Source: Rhodococcus triatomae (lineage in GTDB: Bacteria > Actinomycetota > Actinomycetes > Mycobacteriales > Mycobacteriaceae). From it: a DNA stretch of 64,000 bases. Positions 35,117 through 44,990 of this stretch are shown piece after piece. The notes beneath the pieces were generated by a model. The model worked only from the letters and a program-made list of their open reading frames with translations. It was not told where the DNA came from and made no database searches. The translations under genes were made by a program, and so were the position numbers. The stretch's first letter is position 1. Each line of letters begins with the position of its first letter. Where the stretch lies: contig NZ_CP048814.1 of the NCBI RefSeq assembly GCF_014217785.1, forward strand, positions 4,340,001 to 4,404,000, given 5' to 3'.

Positions 35117-36792
35117 GCCCGCGCCCCGTCGTCGACGAGGGGCGCACCGGTGGGCAGCGAGCGGCCGCCACCGGCAGCCACGCGCCGACCGGCGGCATAA
35201 CGCGCACCGCTGTTCGGGTCGGCGATGTCGTCGACGAAATACCAGTCCATCTGGGCAGCCTCCGCGGTGACTTCGAAGACGCCGAACCCGTGCGAATCGA
35301 GCTCGACGTAGGTGAGATGCCGGTTGACGCCCTGCAGGGCGGCCTCGATGGCCACCGACGTCGTGCGTGGCGGGGTGTGCAGGATTTCGTCGAAGTTGTT
35401 CGACGTCACCGAGGGCACCACCATCTCGGTCCCGACCGTGGGCCCGGCCGGATAGTGGGCCGGTTCGAGTGGCAGGTCCGCCGACCAGGACGTGTGGATG
35501 TCTCCGGTGAGGAAGACGGTGTCCCGGCCGGTGGCGGCGAGAGACTCGAACAACCGGCGGCGGTCCGCCTGGTATCCGTCCCACTGGTCGACGTTCACCG
35601 GGACCCCGGAGGCGGGGACGCCGAGGAGTTCGGTGAGTGCGCGGGTGCTGTCCGGGTCCAGCGGGGGGATCAGCAGGGGAGCGATCATCACCGGGTTGCC
35701 GACCAGCGTCCACTGCGCCGAAGACGTCGTCACGCCGGAGGTGAGCCACTGCATCTGGGCTTCGCCGGTGATCGACCGCGCCGGATCGTCCACGCCGCGC
35801 CACTCGGCGACCGGGGACACCTGGGCGTCGCGGTAGGTGCGCAGGTCCAGCATCGAGAGCTCGGCGAGGGTGCCGAATCGCAGCCGTCGGTACAGGCGGG
35901 CGTCGGAGGCGCCACCTCCGGCCCGGACCGGCATCCACTCGAGGTAGGCCTGCATGGCGGCGGCTCGGCGGGTGTGCCAGTCGCCCTCGGTCGCCGGATC
36001 GTGGTTCTCCGCCCCGTCGACGTACGCGTCGTTGGCGCTCTCGTGGTCGTCCCAGGTGGCGATCCACGGCAGTCGCGCGTGCAGGGCGAGAAGGTCGGGA
36101 TCCGTCTTGTACTGGGCGTGCCGGATCCGGTAGTCGGCCAGCGTGACGATCTCGTGGGCCGGCTCGTGGAGGCGTACCGCGCCCGAGCGGCCCGTGTACT
36201 CGCCCTGCGGGTACTCGTAGATGTAGTCGCCCAGGTGCACGATCGCGTCGAGGTCGCCCCGGAGAGCGAGATGTCGATAGGCACCGAAGAATCCGGCCTC
36301 CCAGTTCGAGCACGAGACGACCCCGAACCGGAGTCGGCCGGGATCGGCGTCGGCGGCAGGAGCGGTGCGCGTGCGGCCCACCGGAGAGTGCTCACCTGCC
36401 ACGGAGAATCGGTAGTGGTAGTCGGTGGCCGGCGCCAGGCCGGCCACGTCGACCTTGACGGTGTGATCGCGCGAGGCATCGGTGACGACGCTGCCCGAGG
36501 CGACCATCTGTGCGAATCCCGCGTCCCGTGCGATCGACCACTGCACCGGGACCGACTCGCCCCGGCCCGATCCCGGCTCGGCGTCGGCGGACGGGGTCAC
36601 CCGGGTCCACAGGACGACGCCGTCCGGCAGCGGGTCGCCGGACGCGACGCCGTGGCGGAACATCGCCCCGGCCTCGGCGCGCGCGACACCGGGGACGGAG
36701 AGCGCGACGCTCGTTCCGGTGACGACGGCGGCGGTACGTAGGAAGCCGCGGCGGGTGACCGCAGGGACCGGTGAGGCTGGAGTTCGGAGCAC
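35113..36792 (-). CDS. phoD: PhoD-family alkaline phosphatase/phosphodiesterase
   Basis: This 559-residue enzyme has a Tat signal ('TRRGFLRTAAVVTGTSVALSV'), the PhoD-like N-terminal beta domain ('FRHGVASGDPLPDGVVLWTRV') and the metallophosphatase core ('FGVVSCSNWEAGFFGAYRHL', 'IVHLGDYIYEYPQGEY', 'IATWDDHESANDAY', 'VFLTGDIHTSW'). It should act outside the membrane with a Ca/Fe-type centre as in other PhoD proteins. GTG at 36792 is the best start although the Shine-Dalgarno sequence is weak. It is the first gene of the phosphatase pair; a PHO-box-like repeat lies 63 bases upstream. Confidence 0.92.
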   Translation of the reverse strand: MLRTPASPVPAVTRRGFLRTAAVVTGTSVALSVPGVARAEAGAMFRHGVASGDPLPDGVVLWTRVTPSADAEPGSGRGESVPVQWSIARDAGFAQMVASGSVVTDASRDHTVKVDVAGLAPATDYHYRFSVAGEHSPVGRTRTAPAADADPGRLRFGVVSCSNWEAGFFGAYRHLALRGDLDAIVHLGDYIYEYPQGEYTGRSGAVRLHEPAHEIVTLADYRIRHAQYKTDPDLLALHARLPWIATWDDHESANDAYVDGAENHDPATEGDWHTRRAAAMQAYLEWMPVRAGGGASDARLYRRLRFGTLAELSMLDLRTYRDAQVSPVAEWRGVDDPARSITGEAQMQWLTSGVTTSSAQWTLVGNPVMIAPLLIPPLDPDSTRALTELLGVPASGVPVNVDQWDGYQADRRRLFESLAATGRDTVFLTGDIHTSWSADLPLEPAHYPAGPTVGTEMVVPSVTSNNFDEILHTPPRTTSVAIEAALQGVNRHLTYVELDSHGFGVFEVTAEAAQMDWYFVDDIADPNSGARYAAGRRVAAGGGRSLPTGAPLVDDGARA

Positions 36793-36854
36793 GCGATGAA
36801 TCAGACCCCATTCTGGGCGCTTGTTCAACTGTTTCGGGGGGATTCGTTGCGAGA

Positions 36855-36872
36855 GTTCACGAAACGTTCGCC
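36855..36872 (+). promoter_or_regulatory. PHO-box-like direct repeat
   Basis: GTTCACG-AAAC-GTTCGCC consists of two 7-base units 11 bases apart, each one mismatch from the actinobacterial PHO-box unit GTTCACC. It lies in the divergent gap between phoD and rarA, pointing away from phoD. A PhoP/RegX3-type response regulator could bind here and induce phoD under phosphate limitation. Confidence 0.4.
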
Positions 36873-36978
36873 CGGTGGACCGGAATCGGTCCGGACGGGG
36901 CGCTCCGGCCCGGCGGCCGAGCGGAGTGTCCGCGTCGGTGCCGGTCGTCGCGAATTCCGTCCCGTCGGTGTCGCCGGG

Positions 36979-36984
36979 TAGCGT
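36979..36984 (+). promoter_or_regulatory. -10 box for a leaderless rarA transcript
   Basis: TAGCGT matches the actinobacterial -10 pattern and ends seven bases before the GTG start of rarA. No Shine-Dalgarno sequence precedes that start, consistent with a leaderless mRNA. Confidence 0.5.
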
Positions 36985-36991
36985 CGAACAG

Positions 36992-38440
36992 GTGAGTGAT
37001 CTCTTCGGAACCGGTACCGACGGAGCGGCCCCGGGGCGTCTGTTCGAGACGGCCGAGACGACGGGCCCGGCGGTGTCTGCGGACTCGTCCGTCGGAGTCG
37101 CGGCGCCGGTCCGGCCGGATGCCCCGTTGGCGGTGCGCATGCGGCCGCGCAGCCTCGACGAGGTCGTCGGGCAGCAGCACCTGCTCGGGGCGGGCGCGCC
37201 GTTGCGTCGTCTGGTCGAGGGATCCGGCGCCGCCTCGGTACTGCTGTACGGGCCGCCCGGGACGGGGAAGACGACGCTGGCGTCGCTCATCTCGGGCGCC
37301 ACCGGACGCCGGTTCGAGGCCCTGTCCGCCCTGTCGGCCGGCGTCAAGGAGGTACGCGGCGTCATCGACCTGGCTCGGCGCAGGCTCCTCGCCGGCGAGC
37401 AGACCGTGCTGTTCATCGACGAGGTCCACCGGTTCTCCAAGACGCAGCAGGATGCACTGCTCGCGGCGGTGGAGAACCGGATCGTCCTGCTCGTGGCGGC
37501 CACCACGGAGAACCCGTCCTTCTCCGTCGTCTCGCCGCTGCTGTCGCGATCGCTCGTCCTGCAACTGCAATCCCTCACGTCCGCGGACATCCGCGCGCTG
37601 ATCGAGCGCGCCCGCGTCGACGAACGGGGGCTGGGCGGGCGGATCGAGATCACCGACGACGCGGTGGACCATCTCGTCCGGTTGGCCGCAGGGGATGCCC
37701 GTCGCGCACTCACCGCCCTCGAGGCGGCCGCCGGGACGGTGCTCGACGCGAACGACGGTGCCGCGGGGAAGGACGGTGCCGCCGGGGAGGACGGGGCGTC
37801 GGCCACCCTGGACCTCGAGACCGTCGAGGCCAGCGTCGACAAGGCCGCCGTGCGGTACGACCGCGACGGCGACCAGCACTACGACGTCATCAGCGCGTTC
37901 ATCAAGTCCATCCGCGGGTCGGACGTCGACGCGGCCCTGCACTATCTGGCGCGCATGCTCACCGCGGGCGAAGACCCACGGTTCATCGCCCGCAGGCTCG
38001 TCGTGCATGCCAGTGAGGACGTCGGGATGGCGGATCCCACCGCGCTCCAGACGGCGACGGCGGCGGCTCAGGCGGTGCAGTTGGTGGGATTGCCGGAGGC
38101 CCGCCTGGCGCTCGCGCAGGCGACGATCCATCTGGCGACCGCCCCCAAGTCCGGCGCCGTCATCGCGGCCCTCGGTGCCGCGATGGCCGACGTCGCGGCG
38201 GGCAAGTCCGGTCTCGTGCCTGCCCACCTGCGGGACGGGCACTACGCCGGGGCGAAGCAACTCGGCAATGCCGTCGGCTATCGCTATCCCCACGACCACC
38301 CGGACGGGGTGCTGGCCCAGCAGTATCCGCCCGACGAGCTGGTCGGCGTGGACTACTACACGCCGAGCGGCCACGGTGTGGAACGCGGAATCCGCGAACG
38401 CCTCGGCAAGCTGCGTTCGATCGTGCGCGGGAAACGGTGA
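36992..38440 (+). CDS. rarA: Replication-associated recombination protein RarA (MgsA)
   Basis: This 482-residue AAA+ ATPase acts at stalled replication forks. After an N-terminal acidic stretch it shows '[21 protein letters not shown]', Walker A '[11 protein letters not shown]' (about residues 86-96), Walker B '[18 protein letters not shown]', '[22 protein letters not shown]', and the C-terminal '[28 protein letters not shown]' and '[10 protein letters not shown]'-like ('[16 protein letters not shown]') regions. An Asp/Gly-rich insert lies between the AAA+ and C-terminal domains. GTG at 36992 lies seven bases from a -10 box. alaS follows after 151 bases. Confidence 0.94.
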   Translation: MSDLFGTGTDGAAPGRLFETAETTGPAVSADSSVGVAAPVRPDAPLAVRMRPRSLDEVVGQQHLLGAGAPLRRLVEGSGAASVLLYGPPGTGKTTLASLISGATGRRFEALSALSAGVKEVRGVIDLARRRLLAGEQTVLFIDEVHRFSKTQQDALLAAVENRIVLLVAATTENPSFSVVSPLLSRSLVLQLQSLTSADIRALIERARVDERGLGGRIEITDDAVDHLVRLAAGDARRALTALEAAAGTVLDANDGAAGKDGAAGEDGASATLDLETVEASVDKAAVRYDRDGDQHYDVISAFIKSIRGSDVDAALHYLARMLTAGEDPRFIARRLVVHASEDVGMADPTALQTATAAAQAVQLVGLPEARLALAQATIHLATAPKSGAVIAALGAAMADVAAGKSGLVPAHLRDGHYAGAKQLGNAVGYRYPHDHPDGVLAQQYPPDELVGVDYYTPSGHGVERGIRERLGKLRSIVRGKR

Positions 38441-38505
38441 CCACGCTGCGGGCGTGAGCGCCGTCACCGACGGTGTCCGCGGGCGGTTCCGCGGAGCTCG
38501 ACGGT

Positions 38506-38511
38506 TAAGCT
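38506..38511 (+). promoter_or_regulatory. -10 box of the alaS operon
   Basis: TAAGCT in the context GGTTAAGCTG, the same ten bases as in the metK promoter at 63107-63116 of this window. It would start a leader of about 75 bases before the alaS GTG. Confidence 0.5.
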
Positions 38512-38591
38512 GAACAGTGGTGTTTTTCCCGGCGGCTGCCGGGAGTTCCCCGTGTCCGCCGCTCCCGAGACAGACCATAAGGACCATCGAC

Positions 38592-41264
38592 GTGCAGACC
38601 CACGAGATTCGCCGGCGCTTCCTCGACCACTTCGTCAAGGCGGGCCACACCGAGGTCGCCAGCGCATCGCTGCTGCTGGACGATCCGAATCTGCTGTTCG
38701 TCAATGCCGGCATGGTCCAATTCGTGCCCTACTTCCTCGGCCAGCAGACACCCCCGTACTCCACCGCCACGAGCGTGCAGAAGTGTGTGCGCACCCTCGA
38801 CATCGAGAACGTCGGCATCACCACCCGGCACAACACGTTCTTCCAGATGGCGGGCAATTTCTCCTTCGGCGACTACTTCAAGCGTGAGGCCATCACGCAC
38901 GCGTGGGCGCTGCTGACGTCGCCGATCGACGAGGGTGGCTACGGCTTCGATCCCGAGCGGCTGTGGGTGACGGTCTACCTCGACGACGACGAGGCCCGCG
39001 ACATCTGGCGGGACGAGGTCGGCATCCCCGAGGAGCGCATCCAGCGGCGCGGAATGGCCGACAACTACTGGTCCATGGGCATTCCCGGTCCTTGCGGACC
39101 GTGCTCGGAGATCTACTACGACCGCGGACCCGAGTTCGGCGAGGACGGCGGTCCCGAGGCGGACGAGGACCGTTACCTGGAGATCTGGAACCTCGTCTTC
39201 ATGCAGAACGAGCGTGGGGAGGGCACCGGCAAGGACAGCTTCGAGATCCTCGGGCCACTGCCGAAGAAGAACATCGACACCGGCATGGGCGTCGAACGCG
39301 TGGCGTTCCTGCTGCAGGGTGTCGACAACGTCTACGAGACCGACCTGGTGCGTCCCGTCATCGCCAAGGCCGAGGAACTGTCCGGCCGCACCTACGGGCG
39401 GGACCACGAGGACGACGTCCGGTTCCGGGTGATCGCCGACCACGCCCGCACCGCCGCCATGCTCATCGCGGACGGTGTGAACCCGGGCAACGACGGACGT
39501 GGTTACGTGCTGCGCCGGCTGCTGCGCCGGATCGTCCGCTCGGCGAAGTTGCTCGGCGCCGACCGGCCGTCGATGCGCGAGTTCGTCACGGTCGTGCGCG
39601 ACACGATGGCGCCCTCGTACCCGGTCCTCGAGACCGACTTCGACCGGATCTCCACCGTCGCCGTCGGCGAGGAGACCGCGTTCCTCAAGACCCTGGCCTC
39701 CGGTTCGCGGCTGTTCGAGAACGCCGCCTCCGAGGTCAAGGCGGCCGGCAAGAAGGTCATCGGCGGGGACGAGGCCTTCGCACTGCACGACACGTACGGA
39801 TTCCCCATCGATCTCACCCTCGAGATGGCATCCGAGGCGGGCCTGAGCGTCGACGAGGACGGCTTCCGGACACTCATGGCCGAGCAGCGCACGCGCGCCA
39901 AGGAAGATGCGCAGGCCCGCAAGCACGCGCACGCAGACCTGAGTGTCTACAAGGAACTGGTCGACCGCGGTCCGACCGAGTTCACCGGCTTCGAGGAACT
40001 GGTCACCGAGTCGTCGGTCCTCGCCCTGATCTCGAACGGTGTCCGGGTCCCGACCGCCGCCGCGGGTCAGGATGTCGAGATCGTCCTGGACCGCAGCCCG
40101 CTGTACGCCGAATCCGGCGGCCAGATCGCCGATCGCGGCACCATCACCGCATCCGGACTCCGCGTTCGGGTCAACGACGTGCAGAAGATCGCGAAGAAGC
40201 TGTGGGTCCACAAGGTGACGGTCGAACAGGGGCAGATCACCGAGGGCGACACCGTCCTCACCCAGGTCGACGCCGACTGGCGTAAGGGCGCCACCCAGGG
40301 GCACTCCGGCACGCACATGGTGCACGCCGCGCTGCGACAGGTCCTCGGCCCCAACGCGGTGCAGGCGGGCTCACTCAACAAGCCGGGCTACCTGCGTTTC
40401 GACTTCTCCTGGCAGGGTGCGCTCACCGAAGCGCAGAAGCAGGACATCGAGGCCGTGACCAACGAGGCAGTGGCCGCGAACTATGCCGTGAACACCTTCG
40501 TCACCGATCTCGACAAGGCGAAGTCGATGGGCGCGATGGCGCTCTTCGGCGAGAACTACGGCGACGAGGTCCGGGTCGTGGAGATCGGCGGACCCTTCTC
40601 CATGGAACTCTGCGGCGGGACCCACGTCGGATCGTCCGCGCAGATCGGGCAGGTCACACTTCTCGGCGAGCAGTCCGTCGGCTCCGGCATCCGGCGCGTC
40701 GAGGCCTACGTGGGATTGGACTCGTACCGCCACCTGGCCAAGGAGCGCGCGCTCCTCGCCGGACTCTCCGCATCCCTGAAGGTCCCCGCGGAGGAGGTCC
40801 CCGCACGCGTCGAATCCCTCGTGGAGCGGCTCCGCGTGGCGGAGAAGCAACTCGAGGCGACTCGTGCCAAGGCGGTTCTCGCCGCAGCCGGTGAGTTCGC
40901 CGAGAAGGCGCAGCGCATCGGCGCGGTCCGGCTCGTCGCCGACGCCGCGCCCGCGGGCGTGTCCGCGGGAGACCTGCGCACTCTCGTCGGTGACATCCGC
41001 GGGAGGCTCGGGAACGATCCGGCCGTCGTGATCCTGCTCGGCGACGTGGACGGCAAGGTTCCGTTCGTCGTGGCCGCGAACAAGGCGGCCCAGGAACTCG
41101 GGATCCGCGCCGGTGAGCTCGTCGCGTCGTTCGGACCGAAGATCGCCGGGCGCGGTGGCGGCAAGGCGGACATGGCGCAGGGATCCGGGGCCGACCCCAG
41201 CGGCGTCCAGGCGGCGCTGGACGCGGTGCGGGCTCGTGTCGCCGAACTGGCGGGAAGCAACTAG
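38592..41264 (+). CDS. alaS: Alanine-tRNA ligase
   Basis: This 890-residue class II synthetase has the full domain set: catalytic core ('[23 protein letters not shown]', '[14 protein letters not shown]', '[20 protein letters not shown]'), tRNA-recognition domain, the editing domain with the zinc/active-site motifs '[12 protein letters not shown]' (HxxxH) and '[15 protein letters not shown]' (CxxxH), and the C-terminal C-Ala domain ('[14 protein letters not shown]'). GTG at 38592 is preceded by AAGGA at eight bases. ruvX follows two bases after the stop, so alaS-ruvX-mltG-aroE form an operon. Confidence 0.97.
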   Translation: MQTHEIRRRFLDHFVKAGHTEVASASLLLDDPNLLFVNAGMVQFVPYFLGQQTPPYSTATSVQKCVRTLDIENVGITTRHNTFFQMAGNFSFGDYFKREAITHAWALLTSPIDEGGYGFDPERLWVTVYLDDDEARDIWRDEVGIPEERIQRRGMADNYWSMGIPGPCGPCSEIYYDRGPEFGEDGGPEADEDRYLEIWNLVFMQNERGEGTGKDSFEILGPLPKKNIDTGMGVERVAFLLQGVDNVYETDLVRPVIAKAEELSGRTYGRDHEDDVRFRVIADHARTAAMLIADGVNPGNDGRGYVLRRLLRRIVRSAKLLGADRPSMREFVTVVRDTMAPSYPVLETDFDRISTVAVGEETAFLKTLASGSRLFENAASEVKAAGKKVIGGDEAFALHDTYGFPIDLTLEMASEAGLSVDEDGFRTLMAEQRTRAKEDAQARKHAHADLSVYKELVDRGPTEFTGFEELVTESSVLALISNGVRVPTAAAGQDVEIVLDRSPLYAESGGQIADRGTITASGLRVRVNDVQKIAKKLWVHKVTVEQGQITEGDTVLTQVDADWRKGATQGHSGTHMVHAALRQVLGPNAVQAGSLNKPGYLRFDFSWQGALTEAQKQDIEAVTNEAVAANYAVNTFVTDLDKAKSMGAMALFGENYGDEVRVVEIGGPFSMELCGGTHVGSSAQIGQVTLLGEQSVGSGIRRVEAYVGLDSYRHLAKERALLAGLSASLKVPAEEVPARVESLVERLRVAEKQLEATRAKAVLAAAGEFAEKAQRIGAVRLVADAAPAGVSAGDLRTLVGDIRGRLGNDPAVVILLGDVDGKVPFVVAANKAAQELGIRAGELVASFGPKIAGRGGGKADMAQGSGADPSGVQAALDAVRARVAELAGSN

Positions 41265-41266
41265 CG

Positions 41267-41791
41267 GTGCTCGCCGGTGAGCCGGATCGTCCCGGTACCG
41301 ACGACCCCGGGCGTGGACGGCGGATCGGAATCGACGTGGGAAGCGTCCGGATCGGGGTGTCCTCGAGTGATCCGGACGGGATTCTCGCCACCCCGGTGGA
41401 GACGGTGCCGCGGGCGAAGGACCGGGGTCCCGACGCGCCGGACATCCGGCGGATCGCCGACATTGTCACGGAATACGAGGCGGTGGAGGTTATCGTCGGT
41501 CTGCCGCGAACCCTGCGCGGAGAGCGGGGCAAGGCGGCGTCGGTCGCGGTGGCGTTCGCGACACGACTGCGTCGAGCCGTCGAGCCGGTACCGGTACGGT
41601 TGGCCGACGAACGGTTGACCACGGTGGCCGCGTCGCGTGCGATGCGGGACAGCGGAGTCGACGCCCGGGGCCAGCGCCAGGTCATCGACCAGGCCGCCGC
41701 GGTGGCGATATTGCAGGGATGGCTGGACGAGCGGAGCAGGTCGGTGCACATCGAGGACACGCGAGCAGACGAGAACGGGGGCGGGCCGTAG
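41267..41791 (+). CDS. ruvX: Putative pre-16S rRNA nuclease (YqgF/RuvX)
   Basis: This 174-residue RNase H-fold protein shows the YqgF signature: '[29 protein letters not shown]', '[17 protein letters not shown]' and '[12 protein letters not shown]' with the acidic residues expected for metal binding. The family matures the 16S rRNA 5' end in E. coli. GTG at 41267 lies two bases after the alaS stop. The C terminus has a short charged tail. mltG follows after two bases. Confidence 0.93.
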   Translation: MLAGEPDRPGTDDPGRGRRIGIDVGSVRIGVSSSDPDGILATPVETVPRAKDRGPDAPDIRRIADIVTEYEAVEVIVGLPRTLRGERGKAASVAVAFATRLRRAVEPVPVRLADERLTTVAASRAMRDSGVDARGQRQVIDQAAAVAILQGWLDERSRSVHIEDTRADENGGGP

Positions 41792-41793
41792 CC

Positions 41794-43368
41794 GTGAGTG
41801 ATCAGTGGCGTCCTGTCGGGGAGAACGCACACTACGGCCGGCGTGCGCCGGGACCGGGCGATCGGTACGTACCGGAGGAGGGGCCCGAGTCCGCCGACAC
41901 GGGCTATTCCGATCCGGGCTACGCGGAACCGGCGTACCAGGATTCGGGATACTCGGGCTACTCGGACTCGGGCTACTCGGACGCCGGCTATGCGGACGCC
42001 GGCTATGCGGACGCCGAGTACGAGGATCGGGAGTACCGCGACGGCTACGGCGAGTCCGCCGACTACGCCGATCCTCCTGAGTATGCCGATCGTCCCCCTT
42101 ACACCGATCGCCCCCGGTACGACGACGAGACCCAGGTGATCCGGGCGATCCCCGCGGAGGTGGGGGTGGCCTCCCACGGGTCCCGTGCCCAGGCCCGCCG
42201 CCGGCGCCAGGCCAGCGACCGCCGCCGGCGCCGCGGAAAGTGGGTCGGCAGCCTCGCCGCGGTGATGGTTCTGGTCGTACTCGGTGGACTCCTGTTCGTC
42301 GGCGGCAAGGTGTTCTTCGGTGCCGACGACCCGCCGGCCGATTACGCCGGGCCCGGTGGTGAGCCGGTGGTCGTCGAGGTCAGCCCGGGGGACACCGCCG
42401 AGCAGATCGCCCGCTCGATGGCGGACAAGGATGTCGTGGCGAGCTCCAACGCGTTCTACCGCGCGGCGCTGCTGGACGAGGGAATGAACACCGTCCAACC
42501 CGGCTTCTACAGCATCCCGAGCCGGATACCCGCAGCACAGGCGGTCAGTGCGCTCGTCGCGCCCGGTGCGCGGGTCGGACACATGGTGATCTCCGAGGGA
42601 CGCCAACTACACGACTCGCGGGACGTGCAGACCGAGGCGGTGAAGAAGGGGATCTACACGCTCATCGCGGAAGCGAGCTGCATCGGCGCCGAGGGAGCGC
42701 AGCAGTGCATCGAGTACGACGAGCTGAACACCGCCGGTGCCGGGGATCTCGCCGATCTCGGGGTACCCGACTGGGCTGCGGACGCGGTGGCGAACGTCCC
42801 GGACCGCGACCGGCAGCTGGAAGGACTCATCGCGGCCGGCAGTTGGGACTTCGACCCGACCGCGGACCCGACCGCGATCCTGCGCAAGCTCGTCACCGAG
42901 AGTGCGGCCGCGTACGAGGAGACCGGGATCCGTACCGCGGGTGGCCATGTCGGGATGACGCCGTACGAGGTGTTGATCTCCGCGTCCCTGGTCGAGCGTG
43001 AGGCGAAGCCGGACGACTTCGCCAAGGTCGCGCGGGTCATCGTGAATCGCCTCGCGATCGGCCAGCCGTTGCAGTTCGACTCCACCGTCAACTACTCCCT
43101 GGACACCACGGAACTGGCCACGACCGACGCCGACCGCGCCGAGGTCACGCCGTGGAACACCTACGCCAGCCCGGGACTGCCCGCCACGCCGATCGCGTCG
43201 CCGAGCATCGCGGCGCTGCAGGCGGCCGAGGCCCCCGAGCAGGGGGACTGGACGTACTTCGTCACCATCGACCAAGCCGGTACCACGCTGTTCTCCAACA
43301 GCTACGACGAGCATCTGTCGAACACCCGGCATGCTCTGCAGAGCGGAATTCTCGACAGTGGCCGCTGA
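41794..43368 (+). CDS. mltG: Endolytic peptidoglycan transglycosylase MltG (YceG-like)
   Basis: This 524-residue membrane protein is expected to cut nascent glycan strands and so set their length. It has a long cytoplasmic N terminus (about 150 residues) made largely of Tyr-centred repeats, a basic stretch 'QARRRRQASDRRRRRGKW', one transmembrane helix at about residues 152-172 and an extracytoplasmic YceG domain ('VEVSPGDTAEQIARSMADKDVV', 'GFYSIPS', 'LISASLVEREA' with the catalytic Glu, 'VIVNRLAIGQPLQFDSTVNY', 'NTYASPGLPATPIASPS'). GTG at 41794 is the start. The last 11 bases overlap the aroE start region. Confidence 0.93.
   Translation: MSDQWRPVGENAHYGRRAPGPGDRYVPEEGPESADTGYSDPGYAEPAYQDSGYSGYSDSGYSDAGYADAGYADAEYEDREYRDGYGESADYADPPEYADRPPYTDRPRYDDETQVIRAIPAEVGVASHGSRAQARRRRQASDRRRRRGKWVGSLAAVMVLVVLGGLLFVGGKVFFGADDPPADYAGPGGEPVVVEVSPGDTAEQIARSMADKDVVASSNAFYRAALLDEGMNTVQPGFYSIPSRIPAAQAVSALVAPGARVGHMVISEGRQLHDSRDVQTEAVKKGIYTLIAEASCIGAEGAQQCIEYDELNTAGAGDLADLGVPDWAADAVANVPDRDRQLEGLIAAGSWDFDPTADPTAILRKLVTESAAAYEETGIRTAGGHVGMTPYEVLISASLVEREAKPDDFAKVARVIVNRLAIGQPLQFDSTVNYSLDTTELATTDADRAEVTPWNTYASPGLPATPIASPSIAALQAAEAPEQGDWTYFVTIDQAGTTLFSNSYDEHLSNTRHALQSGILDSGR
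41971..42015 (+). repeat. 15-bp tandem repeat in mltG (GYxDA)
   Basis: Three adjacent 15-base units (41971-41985 GGCTACTCGGACGCC, then two identical copies GGCTATGCGGACGCC) encode GYSDA-GYADA-GYADA inside a wider Tyr-rich degenerate repeat region covering about 41899-42051. Confidence 0.9.
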
Positions 43369-44224
43369 GTTCTCCTCGGCTGGCCCGGCGTTCTCCTCGG
43401 CCGGCCCGGCGGCACCCGCGCGCAAGGCCGCTGTTCTCGGCTCACCGATCGCGCACTCGCGTTCCCCACAACTGCACCTGGCGGCGTATCGCGCTCTCGG
43501 ACTTGTCGAGTGGACCTACGACCGGATCGAGTGCACCGCCGAGCAACTACCCGGGCTGGTCGCGGGCCTCGGCCCGGAATGGATCGGCCTGTCGGTGACG
43601 ATGCCCGGGAAGATCGCCGCGCTCGAATTCGCCGACGTCCGGACGGAGCGGGCGATGATCGTCGGGTCCGCGAACACCCTGGTCCGCACCGCCGACGGCT
43701 GGCGGGCGGACTGTACCGACGTCGACGGCGTCAGTGGGGCGTTGCTCGATGCCGGTCTCGGTGACGTCACCGGGGGCCGGGCGGTCGTCGTGGGCGCTGG
43801 TGGCACTGCGCGTCCCGCGCTCGTCGCGTTGGCCGGGTTGGGGGTCGAGTCGGTCACCGTGGTCGCGCGGGACCGAGCGCGCGCGGACGGCGCGATCGAC
43901 TGCGCCGCCGCGGTGGGTCTCGCCGTGGAATGGCTGGCGCTGGACGACGCCCGTCTGGCGGAGGTGTCCGCGCGGTCCGAGGTCCTCGTCGGAACCGTTC
44001 CCGCGGCTGCAGCGGCGCCGTTCGCCGATGCGCTCGGCCGTGCCCCGTTCGTCCTCGACGCGATCTACGATCCGTGGCCGACGCCACTCGCCGAGGCGGT
44101 CGCGGCCCGCGGGGGCACGGTCGTCGGCGGCCTGTCGATGTTGCTGAACCAGGCGTTCGGACAGGTGGAGCAATTCACCGGCCGGCCGGCACCGCGCGCG
44201 GCGATGGCGGCAGCGCTGCACTGA
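43358..44224 (+). CDS. aroE: Shikimate dehydrogenase
   Basis: This 288-residue enzyme reduces 3-dehydroshikimate to shikimate with NADPH. Motifs: the substrate loop 'AVLGSPIAHSRSPQLHLAAY', 'WIGLSVTMPGK' (with the catalytic Lys), 'GSANTLVRTADGWRADCTDVDGV', the nucleotide-binding 'AVVVGAGGTARPALVAL' and 'GLSMLLNQAFGQVEQFTG'. GTG at 43358 overlaps the mltG end by 11 bases and adds about 20 residues containing a duplicated FSSAGPA before the conserved domain; a start inside this segment cannot be excluded. A prepilin peptidase gene follows after 109 bases. Confidence 0.94.
   Translation: MAAEFSSAGPAFSSAGPAAPARKAAVLGSPIAHSRSPQLHLAAYRALGLVEWTYDRIECTAEQLPGLVAGLGPEWIGLSVTMPGKIAALEFADVRTERAMIVGSANTLVRTADGWRADCTDVDGVSGALLDAGLGDVTGGRAVVVGAGGTARPALVALAGLGVESVTVVARDRARADGAIDCAAAVGLAVEWLALDDARLAEVSARSEVLVGTVPAAAAAPFADALGRAPFVLDAIYDPWPTPLAEAVAARGGTVVGGLSMLLNQAFGQVEQFTGRPAPRAAMAAALH
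43370..43411 (+). repeat. 21-bp duplication at the aroE 5' end
   Basis: Two adjacent 21-base copies (43370-43390 and 43391-43411), differing at one base, encode FSSAGPA twice before the conserved shikimate dehydrogenase domain. Confidence 0.9.
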
Positions 44225-44333
44225 GCGAGCCACCGACCGGGCCGTTGTCCACAGGCTCGCATCGATCCACAGACCTGTTCGCAGGGCACCGGACCCGGAC
44301 CGAGGTGCGGGCCGCTCGTTCCATGCTGACGGC

Positions 44334-44951
44334 ATGGACGCAGGGATGTCGCCGTGGCCGCTCGTCGGAATGCTCGTGCTGGGTGCGGTGCTGGGGACGG
44401 CGGCCGGTGTACTCGCCCGGCTCGCTGCCCGCCGTGCCGTCGGCGCGGCCGTCGCGGCGGGACGATACGAAGCCGCGGGGGCGATCGGCGGGGCGCTCGC
44501 TGCCGGAATCACCGACGGGCCGGCCGAGACGTCGGCCGCCGTGGCACTGATCGGATGGTGTCTGAGCCTGTGCGCGACCGACCTCCGAGTCCACCGACTG
44601 CCGAATGTGCTGACCCTGCCGGGATTCGCCCTGATCGTCGCCTACGCCGCAGCCGGTGGGCGGGCCGCGACGTGCGTTCTCGCGGGTGTCGTTCTCGCCG
44701 GGCTGTACGGCGCGGTGTGGCTCGTCTCGCCCGCGTCGATGGGAGCGGGTGATGTCAAGCTGGCGCTGGGGATCGGGGCGGTCACCGGCCTCGCGGGCGC
44801 CACCGTGTGGCTGTGTGCCGCCGTGCTCGCGCCGATCCTGACCGCAGGGTGGGGTATCGCGTCGGTGCGGCGCACCGGAGGGCGCGTCCCGCACGGGCCG
44901 TCGATGTGCCTCGCGGCACTCGGCGCTCTCGCCGTGGCCTCGTGGGGGTGA
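44334..44951 (+). CDS. A24-family prepilin peptidase
   Basis: This 205-residue integral membrane protein has several hydrophobic helices and the two aspartyl-protease motifs of prepilin peptidases: '[17 protein letters not shown]' and '[16 protein letters not shown]' (GxGDxK). It would cleave leader peptides of type IV pilin-like (Flp/Tad) proteins. It lacks the N-methyltransferase zinc region of larger PilD enzymes, as in other actinobacterial members (Rv2551c position). ATG at 44334 has no clear Shine-Dalgarno sequence; ATG at 44346 is an alternative. Confidence 0.9.
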   Translation: MDAGMSPWPLVGMLVLGAVLGTAAGVLARLAARRAVGAAVAAGRYEAAGAIGGALAAGITDGPAETSAAVALIGWCLSLCATDLRVHRLPNVLTLPGFALIVAYAAAGGRAATCVLAGVVLAGLYGAVWLVSPASMGAGDVKLALGIGAVTGLAGATVWLCAAVLAPILTAGWGIASVRRTGGRVPHGPSMCLAALGALAVASWG

Positions 44952-44990
44952 CGGACCGGCATCGGCGGCAGTCGTGGAAAGATAGCGGAT

